Shown here: positions 25,606 to 34,827 of the stretch, one piece after another
Numbering within the stretch: the first letter of the stretch is position 1
Layout: the number at the start of each line of letters is the position of its first letter
Assembly: GCF_014202315.1 (NCBI RefSeq)
Contig: NZ_JACHGN010000040.1
Span: 1 to 53,451 of the forward strand
Source: Thermocatellispora tengchongensis
GTDB lineage: Bacteria > Actinomycetota > Actinomycetes > Streptosporangiales > Streptosporangiaceae
DNA length: 53,451 nt
Direction of reading: 5' to 3'
Program-made: the position numbers and the translations under genes
Notes under the pieces: generated by a model
The model's input: only the letters and a program-made list of their open reading frames with translations
Database searches by the model: none
Told to the model about the DNA's origin: nothing

Positions 25606-25640
25606 GCCGCGCCGCGTCCCGGCACGGGACGCGGCGCGGC
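25606..25640 (-). terminator. Terminator of the lysS operon
   Basis: Perfect 15-bp stem: GCCGCGCCGCGTCCC (25606-25620), loop GGCAC, GGGACGCGGCGCGGC (25626-25640). It begins eight bases after the lysS stop. Confidence 0.85.
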
Positions 25641-25648
25641 CACCGCGA

Positions 25649-27151
25649 TCAGGAAACCGGCTTGACCAGCGGGAACAGAATGGTCTCGCGGATGTTCTTA
25701 CCGGTGAAGGCCATGATCATGCGGTCGATGCCCACACCCACGCCCCCGGTCGGCGGCATGGCGTACTCCAGCGCGGTGAGGAAGTCCTCATCGAGCTGCA
25801 TGGCCTCGGGGTCGCCGCCGGCGGCGAGCAGCGACTGCTCGGTGAGCCTGCGGCGCTGCTCGATCGGGTCGACCAGCTCGGAGTAGGCCGTGCCCAGCTC
25901 GGTGCCGAACCCGATGAGGTCCCACTTCTCGGTGAGCAGCGGGTTCTCGCGGTGCTGGCGGGTGAGCGGGGAGGTCTCCAGCGGGTAGTCCATCACGAAC
26001 GTCGGCTGGACCAGGGTGTGCTCGACCAGCTCCTCGAAGATCTCCTGAACCAGCTTGCCCTGGCCCCACTTCGGGTCCCAGGAGATCTCACGCTTGTCGG
26101 CGTAGCGGCGGACCTGGTCGAGCGGGGTCTCGGGGGTGACCTCCTCGCCCAGGGCCTCGGACACCAGGCCGTACAGCGGCAGCCGCGGCCAGCTCTCCAC
26201 GCCCAGGTCGATCTCCTGGCCCTTGTGCACCACCACGGTGGTGCCGAGCGCGGCCACCACCGCCTTCTGGTACATGCGCTGGGTCAGGTCGGCCATGTCG
26301 TTGTAGTCGAGGTAGGTGCCGTACGCCTCCAGCATGGTGAACTCCGGGTTGTGCGTGGAGTCGGCGCCCTCGTTGCGGAAGTTGCGGTTGATCTCGAAGA
26401 CCTTGTCGATGCCGCCCACGACGAGCCGCTTGAGGTACAGCTCGATCGCGATCCGCAGGTAGAGCTCCATGTTGTAGGCGTTGATGTGGGTCTTGAACGG
26501 CCGGGCCGCCGCGCCGCCGTGGATCGGCTGCAGCATCGGCGTCTCGACCTCCAGGTACCCCTCCTCGTACCAGAAGTCGCGTACGGCGCGCACGGTCTCG
26601 CTGCGCAGCCGCGCCATGCGCCGCGCCTCGTCGTTGATGATCAGATCGACGTAGCGCTGACGCACCCGCGCCTCGGGGTCGGTCAGCCCGGCGTGCTTCT
26701 CGGGCAGCGGGCGCAGGCACTTGGAGGTGATCTGCCAGGAGTCGGCCATCACCGACAGCTCGCCGCGCCGCGAGGTGATCACCTCGCCCTCGACGCCGAC
26801 GTGGTCGCCCAGGTCGACATCGCGCTTCCAGGCCGCCAGACGCTCCTCGCCGACCTTGTCCAGCGAGAGCATCACCTGGATGTCACCGGTGCCGTCGCGC
26901 AGGGTGGCGAAGCAGAGCTTGCCGCCGATCCGCGAGAGCATCACCCGCCCGGCGATGGCCACCCGCTCGCCGGTCGCGACGTCCGCTTCGAGGCCCTGGT
27001 GTTTGTCGCGGACCGCGGCGATGGTCGCGGTGCGCGGGAAGTTCACCGGGTAGGGATCGACGCCCTCGGCGCGAAGGCGGTCGAGCTTCTCCCGGCGCAC
27101 ACGCATCTGCTCCGGGACGTCCTCGGTCGGAGTCGTCAGGTCATCGGTCAC
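25649..27151 (-). CDS. lysS: Lysine--tRNA ligase (class II)
   Basis: 500 residues. N-terminal OB-fold anticodon-binding domain (about 60-150, VAIAGRVMLSRIGGKLCFAT) and class II catalytic core with motif 1 (RYVDLIINDEARRMARLRSE), motif 2 (FRNEGADSTHNPEFTMLEAY) and motif 3 (GGVGVGIDRMIMAFTG). It charges tRNA-Lys in the cytoplasm. GTG start at 27151. It is the last gene of the pan-nad-coaX block by direction and ends in a strong terminator. Confidence 0.98.
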   Translation of the reverse strand: MTDDLTTPTEDVPEQMRVRREKLDRLRAEGVDPYPVNFPRTATIAAVRDKHQGLEADVATGERVAIAGRVMLSRIGGKLCFATLRDGTGDIQVMLSLDKVGEERLAAWKRDVDLGDHVGVEGEVITSRRGELSVMADSWQITSKCLRPLPEKHAGLTDPEARVRQRYVDLIINDEARRMARLRSETVRAVRDFWYEEGYLEVETPMLQPIHGGAAARPFKTHINAYNMELYLRIAIELYLKRLVVGGIDKVFEINRNFRNEGADSTHNPEFTMLEAYGTYLDYNDMADLTQRMYQKAVVAALGTTVVVHKGQEIDLGVESWPRLPLYGLVSEALGEEVTPETPLDQVRRYADKREISWDPKWGQGKLVQEIFEELVEHTLVQPTFVMDYPLETSPLTRQHRENPLLTEKWDLIGFGTELGTAYSELVDPIEQRRRLTEQSLLAAGGDPEAMQLDEDFLTALEYAMPPTGGVGVGIDRMIMAFTGKNIRETILFPLVKPVS

Positions 27152-27215
27152 CCGTAGAGTGTATTGCGTCGTGCCCGTGGCGACCGTCGCGCCGAACGCG
27201 GCCCGGCGGGCCGGC

Positions 27216-27998
27216 TCAGCCGGCGTTGCGGTTGTAGATCAGGCGCAGGCCGATCAGGGTCAGCCAGGGCTCGTGGACGTCCACCGAGCGGGCCTCGGCG
27301 GCGACCAGCGGGGCGTGGGTGCCGGTCGCCACCACGGTGACGTCGTCGGGATCGTCGGCCAGCTCGGCGGCCATGCGCTCCACGATGCCGTCCACCTGTC
27401 CGGCGAAGCCGTAGATGATGCCGCTCTGCAGGGCCTCGACCGTGTTCTTGGCGATCACCGAGCGGGGCCGGATCAGCTCCACCTTGTGCAACTGGGCGCC
27501 GGCGTTGGCCAGGGCATCGACCGAGATGCCGATGCCCGGGGCCGTGACCGCGCCGACGTACTCGCCCTTGGCGGAGACGGCGTCGAAGGAGATCGCGGTG
27601 CCGAAGTCGACGATCACGCACGGGCCGCCGAACAGGTGGATGGCCGCGAGCGCGTTCACGATGCGGTCGCTGCCGACCTCCTTGGGGTTGTCCATGCGCA
27701 CCGGCACGCCGGTGCGCACGCCGGGCTCGACCACGACCGCGGGGACGTCGCCGTAGTAGCGGCGGCACATCTCGCGCATCTCGTTCAGCACCGACGGCAC
27801 CGTCGAGCAGATGGCGATGCCGCTGATGTCGGCGTTCTTCAGCAACGGCGACTGCGCGAGCAGACCCTGCAGCACGACGGCGATCTCGTCGGCGGTGCGC
27901 CGGGCATCGGTGGCGATCCGCCAGTGCTCGATGACCTCATCGCCCTCGAACAGGCCGAGCACCGTGTGGGTGTTGCCGACGTCGATCGTGAGCAGCAT
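27216..27998 (-). CDS. coaX: Type III pantothenate kinase
   Basis: 260 residues. ASKHA-fold motifs are present: MLLTIDVGNTHT at the start, VGSDRIVNALAA, VIVDFGTAISFD and VTAPGIG. It phosphorylates pantothenate in the first step of CoA synthesis, and is feedback-insensitive in this family. The ATG at 27998 overlaps the nadC stop as TGATG, so translation is coupled; a TTG one codon earlier is also possible. Its place directly after nadC and near panC/panD joins NAD and CoA synthesis. Confidence 0.96.
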   Translation of the reverse strand: MLLTIDVGNTHTVLGLFEGDEVIEHWRIATDARRTADEIAVVLQGLLAQSPLLKNADISGIAICSTVPSVLNEMREMCRRYYGDVPAVVVEPGVRTGVPVRMDNPKEVGSDRIVNALAAIHLFGGPCVIVDFGTAISFDAVSAKGEYVGAVTAPGIGISVDALANAGAQLHKVELIRPRSVIAKNTVEALQSGIIYGFAGQVDGIVERMAAELADDPDDVTVVATGTHAPLVAAEARSVDVHEPWLTLIGLRLIYNRNAG

Positions 27999-30529
27999 CA
28001 AGTCCCCCGCAGATCCAGTGCGATGTCCAGTGCCGGCGCCGAGTGCGTTAGCGCTCCCACCGCAAGGTAGTCGACCCCGGTCGCGGCCACGTCACGGGCC
28101 GACTCCAGGCGCAGGCCACCGCTCGCCTCAAGGCGTGCCCTGCCGTCCACCATTCTCACCGCCCTCGCCATCTCCTCCACCGAGAAGTTGTCCAGCAGGA
28201 TCTCCTCGGCGCCCTCGGCGAGCACCGGCTCGATCTGGTCGATGCGATCGACCTCAACCTCGATGGGCAGCCCGGGGAACGCCTGCCGCACGGCGCGGAA
28301 CGCCGCCGCGACGCCACCGGCCGCCACCACGTGATTGTCCTTGATCAGAGCCGCATCCGACAGGGACATACGGTGATTAACTCCGCCGCCGCACCGGACG
28401 GCGTACTTTTCCAGCGCGCGCAGGCCCGGAAGGGTCTTGCGGCTGTCGCGGACGCGGGCGTTGGTGCCCTCCACTGCCTCGACCCAGCGGGCGGTGGCGG
28501 TGGCGATGCCGGACAGGTGGGTGAGCAGGTTCAGGGCCGTACGCTCGGCGGTGAGCAGGTCGCGGGCCGGGCCGGAGACGGTCATCAGCACGTCGCCCCG
28601 CGCCACCCGCTCGCCGTCCTTGACCCGGCGCGCGGCCGTGAGCCGGCCCTCCGACGCGTACGCGAACAGGCCCTCCGCGACCGCGAGCCCGGCCACCACC
28701 CCGTCGGCCCGCGCCACGACGTCGGCCACGGCCTCCCGGCCCTCGGGGATCGTGGCCAGGCTGGTCACGTCGCCCGCCTCCCAGACGTCCTCTGCCAGTG
28801 CCCGCGCGTACACCCCGACGACGTCGGCCGGGTCGAGACCGGCCTGGGTCAGCTCGTGCTCGACCTGCGGCGGCAGGGTGGTGCGGCGCTCTCCGTGCGG
28901 GCGGTACGTCATGGTCAGTCCCTCCTGTGACAGTGTGGCGTCGAGGTGGGCCAGCCACCTCGTGTCGTCGGCCTCGGGGTGGTCCTCGCGCCAGTGGGAG
29001 CCGCGGGTCTCCTCGCGCCGGGCAGCCGCGGCGACCAGCACCGTCGCCACGGTGAGCAGGTTGGTCGTCTCCCACGACTCGGTGCACGGCTCGACGGCGA
29101 CCGGGGTCCAGCGGGCGTCCACCAGGGCGCGGGCCACCTCGCGCAGGCTCTCGCCGCTGCGCAGCACGCCCGCGCCGCGGCTCATCCAGCCCTGGATGCG
29201 GGGGCGGGCCCGCGGATCGACCAGCCCGGTGGGGCCGTCGGGCCGGACCGGCTCCCCGGGCGCGTGCTCGCTGCCGAGGATGTCGGCGGCGATCCGCTCG
29301 GCGAACACCAGCCCTTCGAGCAGCGAGTTGGACGCCAGCCGGTTGGCGCCGTGCACGCCGGTGCAGGCGACCTCGCCGCAGGCGTACAGGCCGGGCACGG
29401 TGGTACGCCCCCGCAGGTCGGTACGCACCCCGCCGCTCGCGTAGTGCGCGGCGGGCGCGACCGGGATGGGCTCGCGCGCCGGGTCGATGCCGTGCTCCCG
29501 GCAGACGGCGTAGATCGTGGGGAACCGGGTGCGCCACTTCTCCTCGCCGAAGTGCCGCCCGTCGAGGTAGACGTGCTCGGCGCCGGTCTCGCGCATCCGG
29601 CGGGTGATCGCCTTGGCCACGACGTCGCGGGGGGCGAGGTCGGCCAGTTCGTGCACGCCGCGCATGAACCGCTCGCCGGCGGCGTCGATCAGGACCGCGC
29701 CCTCGCCGCGTACGGCCTCGCTGATCAGCGGCTGCTGCCCGGTCGCGCCTCCGCCCAGCCACAGCACGGTGGGGTGGAACTGCACGAACTCCAGGTCGCG
29801 CACCTCGGCCCCGGCGCGCAGCGCGAGCGCGACCCCGTCGCCGGTGGACACGACCGGGTTGGTGGTGGAGGAGTAGATCTGGCCCATGCCGCCGGTGGCC
29901 AGCACGACCGCGTTGGCCCGCACCGCGCCCACGCCGTCGCGCGCGCCCTCGCCCATGACGTGCAGGGTGATGCCGGCGGCGCGGCCCTCGGCGTCCTTGA
30001 GCAGGTCCAGCACCAGCGCGTGCTCGATGATCTCGATGTGCGAGCGGCGCGCTGCCTCGACGAGCGCCCGCTGCACCTCGGCCCCGGTCGCGTCGCCCCC
30101 GGCGTGCACGATCCGGTTGCGCCGGTGCCCGCCCTCGCGGGTGAGCTGGAGCTCCCCTTCCGCGTCACGGTCGAAGCGCGCCCCGTGCGCCATCAGCCGG
30201 CGCAGCGCGCCCGGCCCCTCGGTGACCAGCGCCCGCACGGCGGGCACGTCGCACAGCCCCACCCCCGCGACCAGGGTGTCGCTCAGGTGCTCGGCGGCCG
30301 AGTCGCCCGGGTCCAGGACGGCGGCGATCCCGCCCTGGGCCCACTGGGTGGACCCCGCCGACAGGACGTCCTTGGTGACCACGAGCACCTTGGCCGCCGG
30401 AGCCAGCTCGGCGTACCGGAGAGCGGCGGTCAGCCCGGCGATGCCGGACCCGACGACCACCACATCGGCCCGCACGGCCCATCCGGGCGGCGGCGCGGTC
30501 AGACGCGAGGGGATGGTTGGGGCGCCCAC
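27998..30529 (-). CDS. nadB-nadC: L-aspartate oxidase fused in frame to nicotinate-nucleotide pyrophosphorylase
   Basis: 843 codons without a stop. Residues 1-539 are NadB: FAD motif VVVGSGIAGLTAAL, STQWAQGGIAA, ARGEG-type region, YASGGVRTDL and HGANRLASNSLLEG. Residues 540-843 are NadC (start at 28912): TALNLLTHLSGIAT, RDSRKTLPGLRALEKYAVRC, NHRMSLSDAALIKDNH and EVEVD. NadB makes iminoaspartate and NadC converts quinolinate to NaMN. At the junction a strong AGGAGGG sits seven bases before the NadC ATG, so NadC may also be made alone. NadA is not in the window. A sequence error removing the nadB stop is the main alternative. Confidence 0.93.
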   Translation of the reverse strand: MGAPTIPSRLTAPPPGWAVRADVVVVGSGIAGLTAALRYAELAPAAKVLVVTKDVLSAGSTQWAQGGIAAVLDPGDSAAEHLSDTLVAGVGLCDVPAVRALVTEGPGALRRLMAHGARFDRDAEGELQLTREGGHRRNRIVHAGGDATGAEVQRALVEAARRSHIEIIEHALVLDLLKDAEGRAAGITLHVMGEGARDGVGAVRANAVVLATGGMGQIYSSTTNPVVSTGDGVALALRAGAEVRDLEFVQFHPTVLWLGGGATGQQPLISEAVRGEGAVLIDAAGERFMRGVHELADLAPRDVVAKAITRRMRETGAEHVYLDGRHFGEEKWRTRFPTIYAVCREHGIDPAREPIPVAPAAHYASGGVRTDLRGRTTVPGLYACGEVACTGVHGANRLASNSLLEGLVFAERIAADILGSEHAPGEPVRPDGPTGLVDPRARPRIQGWMSRGAGVLRSGESLREVARALVDARWTPVAVEPCTESWETTNLLTVATVLVAAAARREETRGSHWREDHPEADDTRWLAHLDATLSQEGLTMTYRPHGERRTTLPPQVEHELTQAGLDPADVVGVYARALAEDVWEAGDVTSLATIPEGREAVADVVARADGVVAGLAVAEGLFAYASEGRLTAARRVKDGERVARGDVLMTVSGPARDLLTAERTALNLLTHLSGIATATARWVEAVEGTNARVRDSRKTLPGLRALEKYAVRCGGGVNHRMSLSDAALIKDNHVVAAGGVAAAFRAVRQAFPGLPIEVEVDRIDQIEPVLAEGAEEILLDNFSVEEMARAVRMVDGRARLEASGGLRLESARDVAATGVDYLAVGALTHSAPALDIALDLRGT

Positions 30530-30809
30530 AGGCCACCTCCCTGCCCGGAGGGGATCACCGGGCTAGATTTCGCCAATAAACGTCAACATGACGATAACCC
30601 CTCCCCAAACCCTCCCATTCCCGACCCCCCACCTAAAAGTCGGCGTGTGCCGTCTCGACTGCCTCCGGGCACGCCCGGGTCTTCTCGTACTCGGCGAGTG
30701 CCGGTAGACGCCGGCGACGGACGGGTCGTGTCCCTGCGCCTGCCGGTGGAACCGATCAGGGCGGGCTGGATCCGTCGGATGGCCTGCGGGGGCGGTGAGT
30801 TCTGCCGCG
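30530..30809. other. Region upstream of nadB, left end of the inserted cassette
   Basis: 280 bases with no gene. A small dyad CGTCA-ACA-TGACG lies at 30581-30593, in the expected promoter region of nadB, in a locally AT-rich patch (30570-30650). No terminal repeats or integrase trace are seen. Confidence 0.4.
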
Positions 30810-31751
30810 TCACGCCCCGGCCGCGGCGGAAGCGGTTCGCCCCGTGGCCTGCGCTCGATACCGCCCCGGTGTGGTGCCGAACTCCCTCTCGAAGGCGTGG
30901 GAGAGCGCGTACGGGCTGCCGTAGCCGACTCGGCCGGCGATGGTGGCCAGGGTTTCCTTGGTGTCGCGGAGCAGGGTGGCGGCAAGGATCACGCGCCACC
31001 AGGTGAGGTACGCCATCGGGGGACGGCCGACCAGGGAGGTGAACCGGCGCACCAGGGTGGCACGGGAGACGCCCGCCTCCGCGGCCAGACGATCGTTGCT
31101 CCACTGCGCGGCCGGATTCGAGTGCAGCGCCCGCAGGGCGGCGGCCGTCACCGGGTCGCCCAGTGCGCCGGGCCAGGACCCGCTGGTGGTCTCGCTCATC
31201 CATGCGCGGATCATGTAGACGAGGAGGAGGTCGAGCAGATTCGGGAGCGCCACGCAGGAGCCGGGCCGCACCTCGTCCAGCTCACCGGCGAGCAGGTCGA
31301 TCGCGGAGCGGAGTTCGAGGTTGCCGCCTACTCGGCCGGGAAGGTGGACGACCTCGGGCAGCTCCGCCATCAGCGGGTGCATGCGGCTGCAGTCGAGCCA
31401 GTACTTGCCGCAGAGGATCTCCGTCCCGTCGCGGTCGGGCCGGGCTCCCGGCCCGGTCTCCGCGAGCCACTGCTCGAACGGCACCGACTTCTGCGCCGCG
31501 ACCGCCGCATCGACGGAGGAATCGGCGATCACATGGCCGGTGCCATGAGGCAGCAGCACCGCGTCACCCACGCCGAGGGATACCAGGGCGCCGGAGTCGG
31601 TCCGTAGCCGGCAGGTGCCCTTCAGGACGACGTAGAAGCCCGCGCCGTCGTACGGGTCCAGCCGCGCGCACCAGCTCCCGCTCGTCCGCACCCGGTGGAA
31701 CCACGGGTGCCCGAGGTGCACGGCGGAGATCGCGTCACTCACCACATCCAT
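30810..31751 (-). CDS. AraC family transcriptional regulator with cupin sensor domain
   Basis: 313 residues. N-terminal AraC_binding_2-like cupin (about residues 10-190; GAGFYVVLKGTCRLRTDSGA, VGDAVLLPHGTGHVI) and C-terminal double helix-turn-helix (about 205-300; NDRLAAEAGVSRATLVRRFT, LATIAGRVGYGSPYALSHAF, FEREFGTTPGRYR). This is the class that often controls a divergent oxidoreductase or transporter. It is divergent from the MBL-fold hydrolase and MFS genes, which are its likely targets. Confidence 0.93.
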   Translation of the reverse strand: MDVVSDAISAVHLGHPWFHRVRTSGSWCARLDPYDGAGFYVVLKGTCRLRTDSGALVSLGVGDAVLLPHGTGHVIADSSVDAAVAAQKSVPFEQWLAETGPGARPDRDGTEILCGKYWLDCSRMHPLMAELPEVVHLPGRVGGNLELRSAIDLLAGELDEVRPGSCVALPNLLDLLLVYMIRAWMSETTSGSWPGALGDPVTAAALRALHSNPAAQWSNDRLAAEAGVSRATLVRRFTSLVGRPPMAYLTWWRVILAATLLRDTKETLATIAGRVGYGSPYALSHAFEREFGTTPGRYRAQATGRTASAAAGA

Positions 31752-31815
31752 CGAGCCACACTATCTCCCGCAGCAAGCGTGAGACGGATTCGTATCTTAT
31801 TGAGCTGAACACGCA

Positions 31816-31845
31816 TTGAGAGGCTCGTTCGATCTTTCTTAGGGT
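31816..31845 (+). promoter_or_regulatory. Promoter of the hydrolase-MFS operon, leaderless type
   Basis: TTGAGA (31816-31821), an 18-bp spacer and TAGGGT (31840-31845), ending seven bases before the ATG at 31853. There is no ribosome binding site between, so the transcript is probably leaderless. The nearby AraC-type regulator is the probable controller. Confidence 0.55.
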
Positions 31846-31852
31846 CGAGCAC

Positions 31853-32794
31853 ATGACGAACGAGAACGAGCGTGCGCAGAGCATGGTGCTGGGGGATGTC
31901 GAGGTCATCCGGGTCGTCGAGTGGCACGAACCGTTCCTGCCCACCTCCGTCATGTTCCCGGGAGCCGGTGCCGATGTGTGGCAGGACAACGAGGACTGGC
32001 TGGCGCCGGATCACTGGGAGCCGGACGGCGACCTGGCGGTGCTCGCTCTGCAGAGCTGGGTGCTGCGCAGCGGTGGGCGGACCGTCCTGGTCGACACCGG
32101 CGCGGGCAACGGGCGCGAACGACCGGGCATGGGGCCGTTCCACCACTCTCGAAGTGATCTCCTCGGCCTCCTGGCGAGGGCCGGTGTTCGCCCGCAGGAT
32201 GTGGATGTCGTCGTCAACACCCACCTCCACGTCGATCACGTCGGCTGGAACACCGTCGATGCGGACGGGCAGTGGGTACCGGCGTTCCCCAACGCCCAGT
32301 ACCTCATTCCGGCCGCCGACGACTTCCATTACGGTCCGGACAACGCGTACGGGAATGGTGCGCATGAGGTGGACCGCCTGATCTACGAGGACAGCATCGC
32401 GCCCATCCACCAGGCCGGGCAGGCCGTGCTGTGGGACGGCCTCCACCGCATCGACGAACACCTCACCCTGGAGTCCGCGCCCGGCCACACTCCCGGCTCG
32501 TCCGTGCTGCGCCTCGCATCCGGGAGCGACCGGGCGGTCTTCGTCGGAGATCTGCTGCACAGCCCGGTGCAGGTTCTCGACCCCTGCTGCAACAGCAACG
32601 CCTGCCTGGACCCAGGACAAGCGGTGGCCAGCCGCCTGCGGATTCTCGGGCGGGCGGCCGATGAACGGGAGCTGCTCGTCCCCGCGCACTTCGGTGGTCC
32701 GGGCGTCGTGGAGGTCCGACGGGACGGGGATGGGTTCGCCCTCGGCCGGTGGGCGACAGCCGGCGCGAAGCAGAGTGCGTCCGCATTCGAGTGA
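31853..32794 (+). CDS. Metallo-beta-lactamase-fold hydrolase
   Basis: 313 residues. Zinc-binding motif THLHVDHVGW (His124, His126, Asp128, His129), further ligands in SAPGHTPGS and the VFVGDLLHS aspartate, and PAHFGG near the end. The layout resembles the MBL-fold group that includes N-acyl homoserine lactonases and other lactonases, but the substrate is not determined by these motifs. It is followed by an MFS exporter and lies divergent from an AraC regulator, which suggests detoxification or signal turnover coupled to efflux. Confidence 0.9.
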   Translation: MTNENERAQSMVLGDVEVIRVVEWHEPFLPTSVMFPGAGADVWQDNEDWLAPDHWEPDGDLAVLALQSWVLRSGGRTVLVDTGAGNGRERPGMGPFHHSRSDLLGLLARAGVRPQDVDVVVNTHLHVDHVGWNTVDADGQWVPAFPNAQYLIPAADDFHYGPDNAYGNGAHEVDRLIYEDSIAPIHQAGQAVLWDGLHRIDEHLTLESAPGHTPGSSVLRLASGSDRAVFVGDLLHSPVQVLDPCCNSNACLDPGQAVASRLRILGRAADERELLVPAHFGGPGVVEVRRDGDGFALGRWATAGAKQSASAFE

Positions 32795-32833
32795 GCCTCC
32801 CACCCCGCCCTCCCGGCCTGGAGGCCGTCCCTC

Positions 32834-34330
32834 ATGACGCACACATCGACCGACCGGCCCGCAGCCAGAGCGAGCGGAGCCCTCGTCCCGGTGCTCGCCT
32901 TCATGGGCATCGTGGTCTCGGTGATGCAGATCCTGCTCGTCCCGGTGATCAAAGAACTGCCGCGACTGCTGGGCACCGAGCCGGACGACGCGACCTGGGT
33001 CATCACCTCGACCCTGCTCTCCGGCGCCGTCGCCACGCCGATCATGGGCCGCCTCGGCGACCTCCACGGCAAGCGCCGCATGCTGATCCTCAGCCTCGCG
33101 CTAATGGTCGCCGGCGCGCTCGTCAGCGCCGTCACCAGCGACCTGCTCACGATGATCGCAGGCCGAACCCTCCAGGGCTTCGCGATGAGCGCGATACCCC
33201 TCGGCATCGGCCTGATGCGCGACATACTCCCCCGCGAGAAGCTCGGCTCGGCGATGGCCCTGATGAGCTCCTCCATGGGCGTCGGCGGCAGCCTCGCCCT
33301 GCCCGCCGCGGCCCTGGTCGCCCAGCACACCGACTGGCACGCCCTCTTCTACGGCGCCGCCGGCCTCGGCGTCCTCTGCATCGCCCTCACCCTCCTCGTC
33401 GTCCCCGAGTCCCCGGTCCGCGCGCAGGGCACCTTCGACGTCCTCGGCGCGATCGGGCTGTCCGCCGGTCTCGTCCTCTTCCTGCTACCGGTCACCAAGG
33501 GCGGCGATTGGGGCTGGACCTCCGGCACCACCCTCGGACTGTTCGCCGCGGCGGCGGTCGTGCTCGTCCTGTGGGGCGTGATGGAAGTGCGTCTCAAGGC
33601 ACCCTTGGTGGACCTGCGCACCACGACCCGCCCCGCGGTGCTCTTCACCAACCTCGCCTCGATCATGGTCGGCGCCTCGTTCCTGGTCGTCTCGCTGGTC
33701 CTCCCCCAACTGCTCCAACTGCCGAAGGGCACCGGCTACGGCCTCGGCCAGTCAATGGTGGTCGCGGGCCTGTGCATGGCGCCACTCGGCCTGACCATGA
33801 TGCTCACGGCCCCCGTCCACGCCCGGCTGTCCGCGAAGCACGGCCCCAAGGTCACCCTGATCCTCGGCATGGTGATCATCGCGATCGGCTACGGCGCCGG
33901 CCTCGGCCTGATGAGCGCCCCCTGGCAGAGCCTCGTCATCACGTCGATCCTGGGCGTGGGCATCGGCCTCGCCTACTCCTCACTGCCTGCCCTGATCGTC
34001 GGCGCGGTCCCCGCCTCGGAGACGGGCTCGGCCAACGGTCTCAACACGTTGATGCGCTCGATCGGCTCCTCGGTCTCCAGCGCCGTCATCGGCATGGTCC
34101 TCGCCGGGACCGCGCACCATGTGAACGGCGTCACCGTCCCGACCGTGCACGGCTTCCGCGTTTCCTTCCTGATCGCGACGGGCGCGATGGCGATAGGCCT
34201 GTTCACAGCCCTCTGCCTGCCCCGGGCCCGCCCGCCAGGCCGGCCGCGGCACCGCGTCGGCGGCGAGGAGGACGCCAAACCGGAGCCGACCGAAAAGGTC
34301 CCCTGCGGGGCTTCCGCGGCCGGGTCCTGA
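32834..34330 (+). CDS. MFS transporter, DHA2-type drug efflux family
   Basis: 498 residues with about 14 hydrophobic helices. The MFS loop 2-3 motif appears as MGRLGDLHGKRRMLIL (about residues 71-86), and the motif C region as LMSSSMGVGGSLALPAAA. Long cytoplasmic C-terminus. DHA2 proteins export drugs and dyes by proton antiport. GGAGG lies nine bases upstream of the ATG. The final gene of the AraC/MBL/MFS cassette, convergent with panD (20-base gap). Confidence 0.92.
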   Translation: MTHTSTDRPAARASGALVPVLAFMGIVVSVMQILLVPVIKELPRLLGTEPDDATWVITSTLLSGAVATPIMGRLGDLHGKRRMLILSLALMVAGALVSAVTSDLLTMIAGRTLQGFAMSAIPLGIGLMRDILPREKLGSAMALMSSSMGVGGSLALPAAALVAQHTDWHALFYGAAGLGVLCIALTLLVVPESPVRAQGTFDVLGAIGLSAGLVLFLLPVTKGGDWGWTSGTTLGLFAAAAVVLVLWGVMEVRLKAPLVDLRTTTRPAVLFTNLASIMVGASFLVVSLVLPQLLQLPKGTGYGLGQSMVVAGLCMAPLGLTMMLTAPVHARLSAKHGPKVTLILGMVIIAIGYGAGLGLMSAPWQSLVITSILGVGIGLAYSSLPALIVGAVPASETGSANGLNTLMRSIGSSVSSAVIGMVLAGTAHHVNGVTVPTVHGFRVSFLIATGAMAIGLFTALCLPRARPPGRPRHRVGGEEDAKPEPTEKVPCGASAAGS

Positions 34331-34349
34331 ACGCCGCCGACGGGGGAGG

Positions 34350-34769
34350 TCAGGCTGTGAGGGCGCCGTCTCCGCGGTGGGTGTCGCTGCCGGGGACGGG
34401 CTCGGCCGGGTCGGCGCCCAGTGCGATCACGCGGTTGGCGGAGTCCACGTGCACCACTCGGGGGCGGAAGGAGCGGGCCTCGGCGTCGTCCATCTGGCCG
34501 TACGCGATGATGATGACCAGGTCGCCGGGGTGGACGAGGTGGGCGGCGGCGCCGTTGACGCCGATCACGCCGCTGCCGCGCGGCCCGGTGATGGCGTACG
34601 TGACGAGGCGGGCGCCGTTGTCGATGTCCACGACGTGGACCTGCTCGCCGGGGAGGATGCCGGCGGCGTCCATGAGGTCTTCGTCGATGGTCAGCGAGCC
34701 CACGTAGTGCAGGTCGGCCTGGGTCACCGTGGCACGGTGGATCTTGCCCGTGAGCATGGTCCTGAGCAT
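34350..34769 (-). CDS. panD: Aspartate 1-decarboxylase
   Basis: 139 residues. The self-cleavage site is Gly24-Ser25 in [14 protein letters not shown], which gives the pyruvoyl cofactor; Lys9 and Tyr58-type residues ([21 protein letters not shown]) are present. It makes beta-alanine for pantothenate synthesis. The C-terminus after about residue 115 is a variable actinobacterial tail. Directly downstream of panC (58-base gap), same operon. Confidence 0.97.
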   Translation of the reverse strand: MLRTMLTGKIHRATVTQADLHYVGSLTIDEDLMDAAGILPGEQVHVVDIDNGARLVTYAITGPRGSGVIGVNGAAAHLVHPGDLVIIIAYGQMDDAEARSFRPRVVHVDSANRVIALGADPAEPVPGSDTHRGDGALTA

Positions 34770-34827
34770 GTGTCACCTTTCGCCGGTCGCGCCGCCGGGG
34801 GGCGTGCACGCCGAATGTCGCCGAGGG

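Noticed and set aside
30570-30600. NAD-responsive repressor operator before nadB
   Set aside because: The small CGTCA/TGACG dyad does not match known NrtR, NadQ or NiaR consensus sites well enough.
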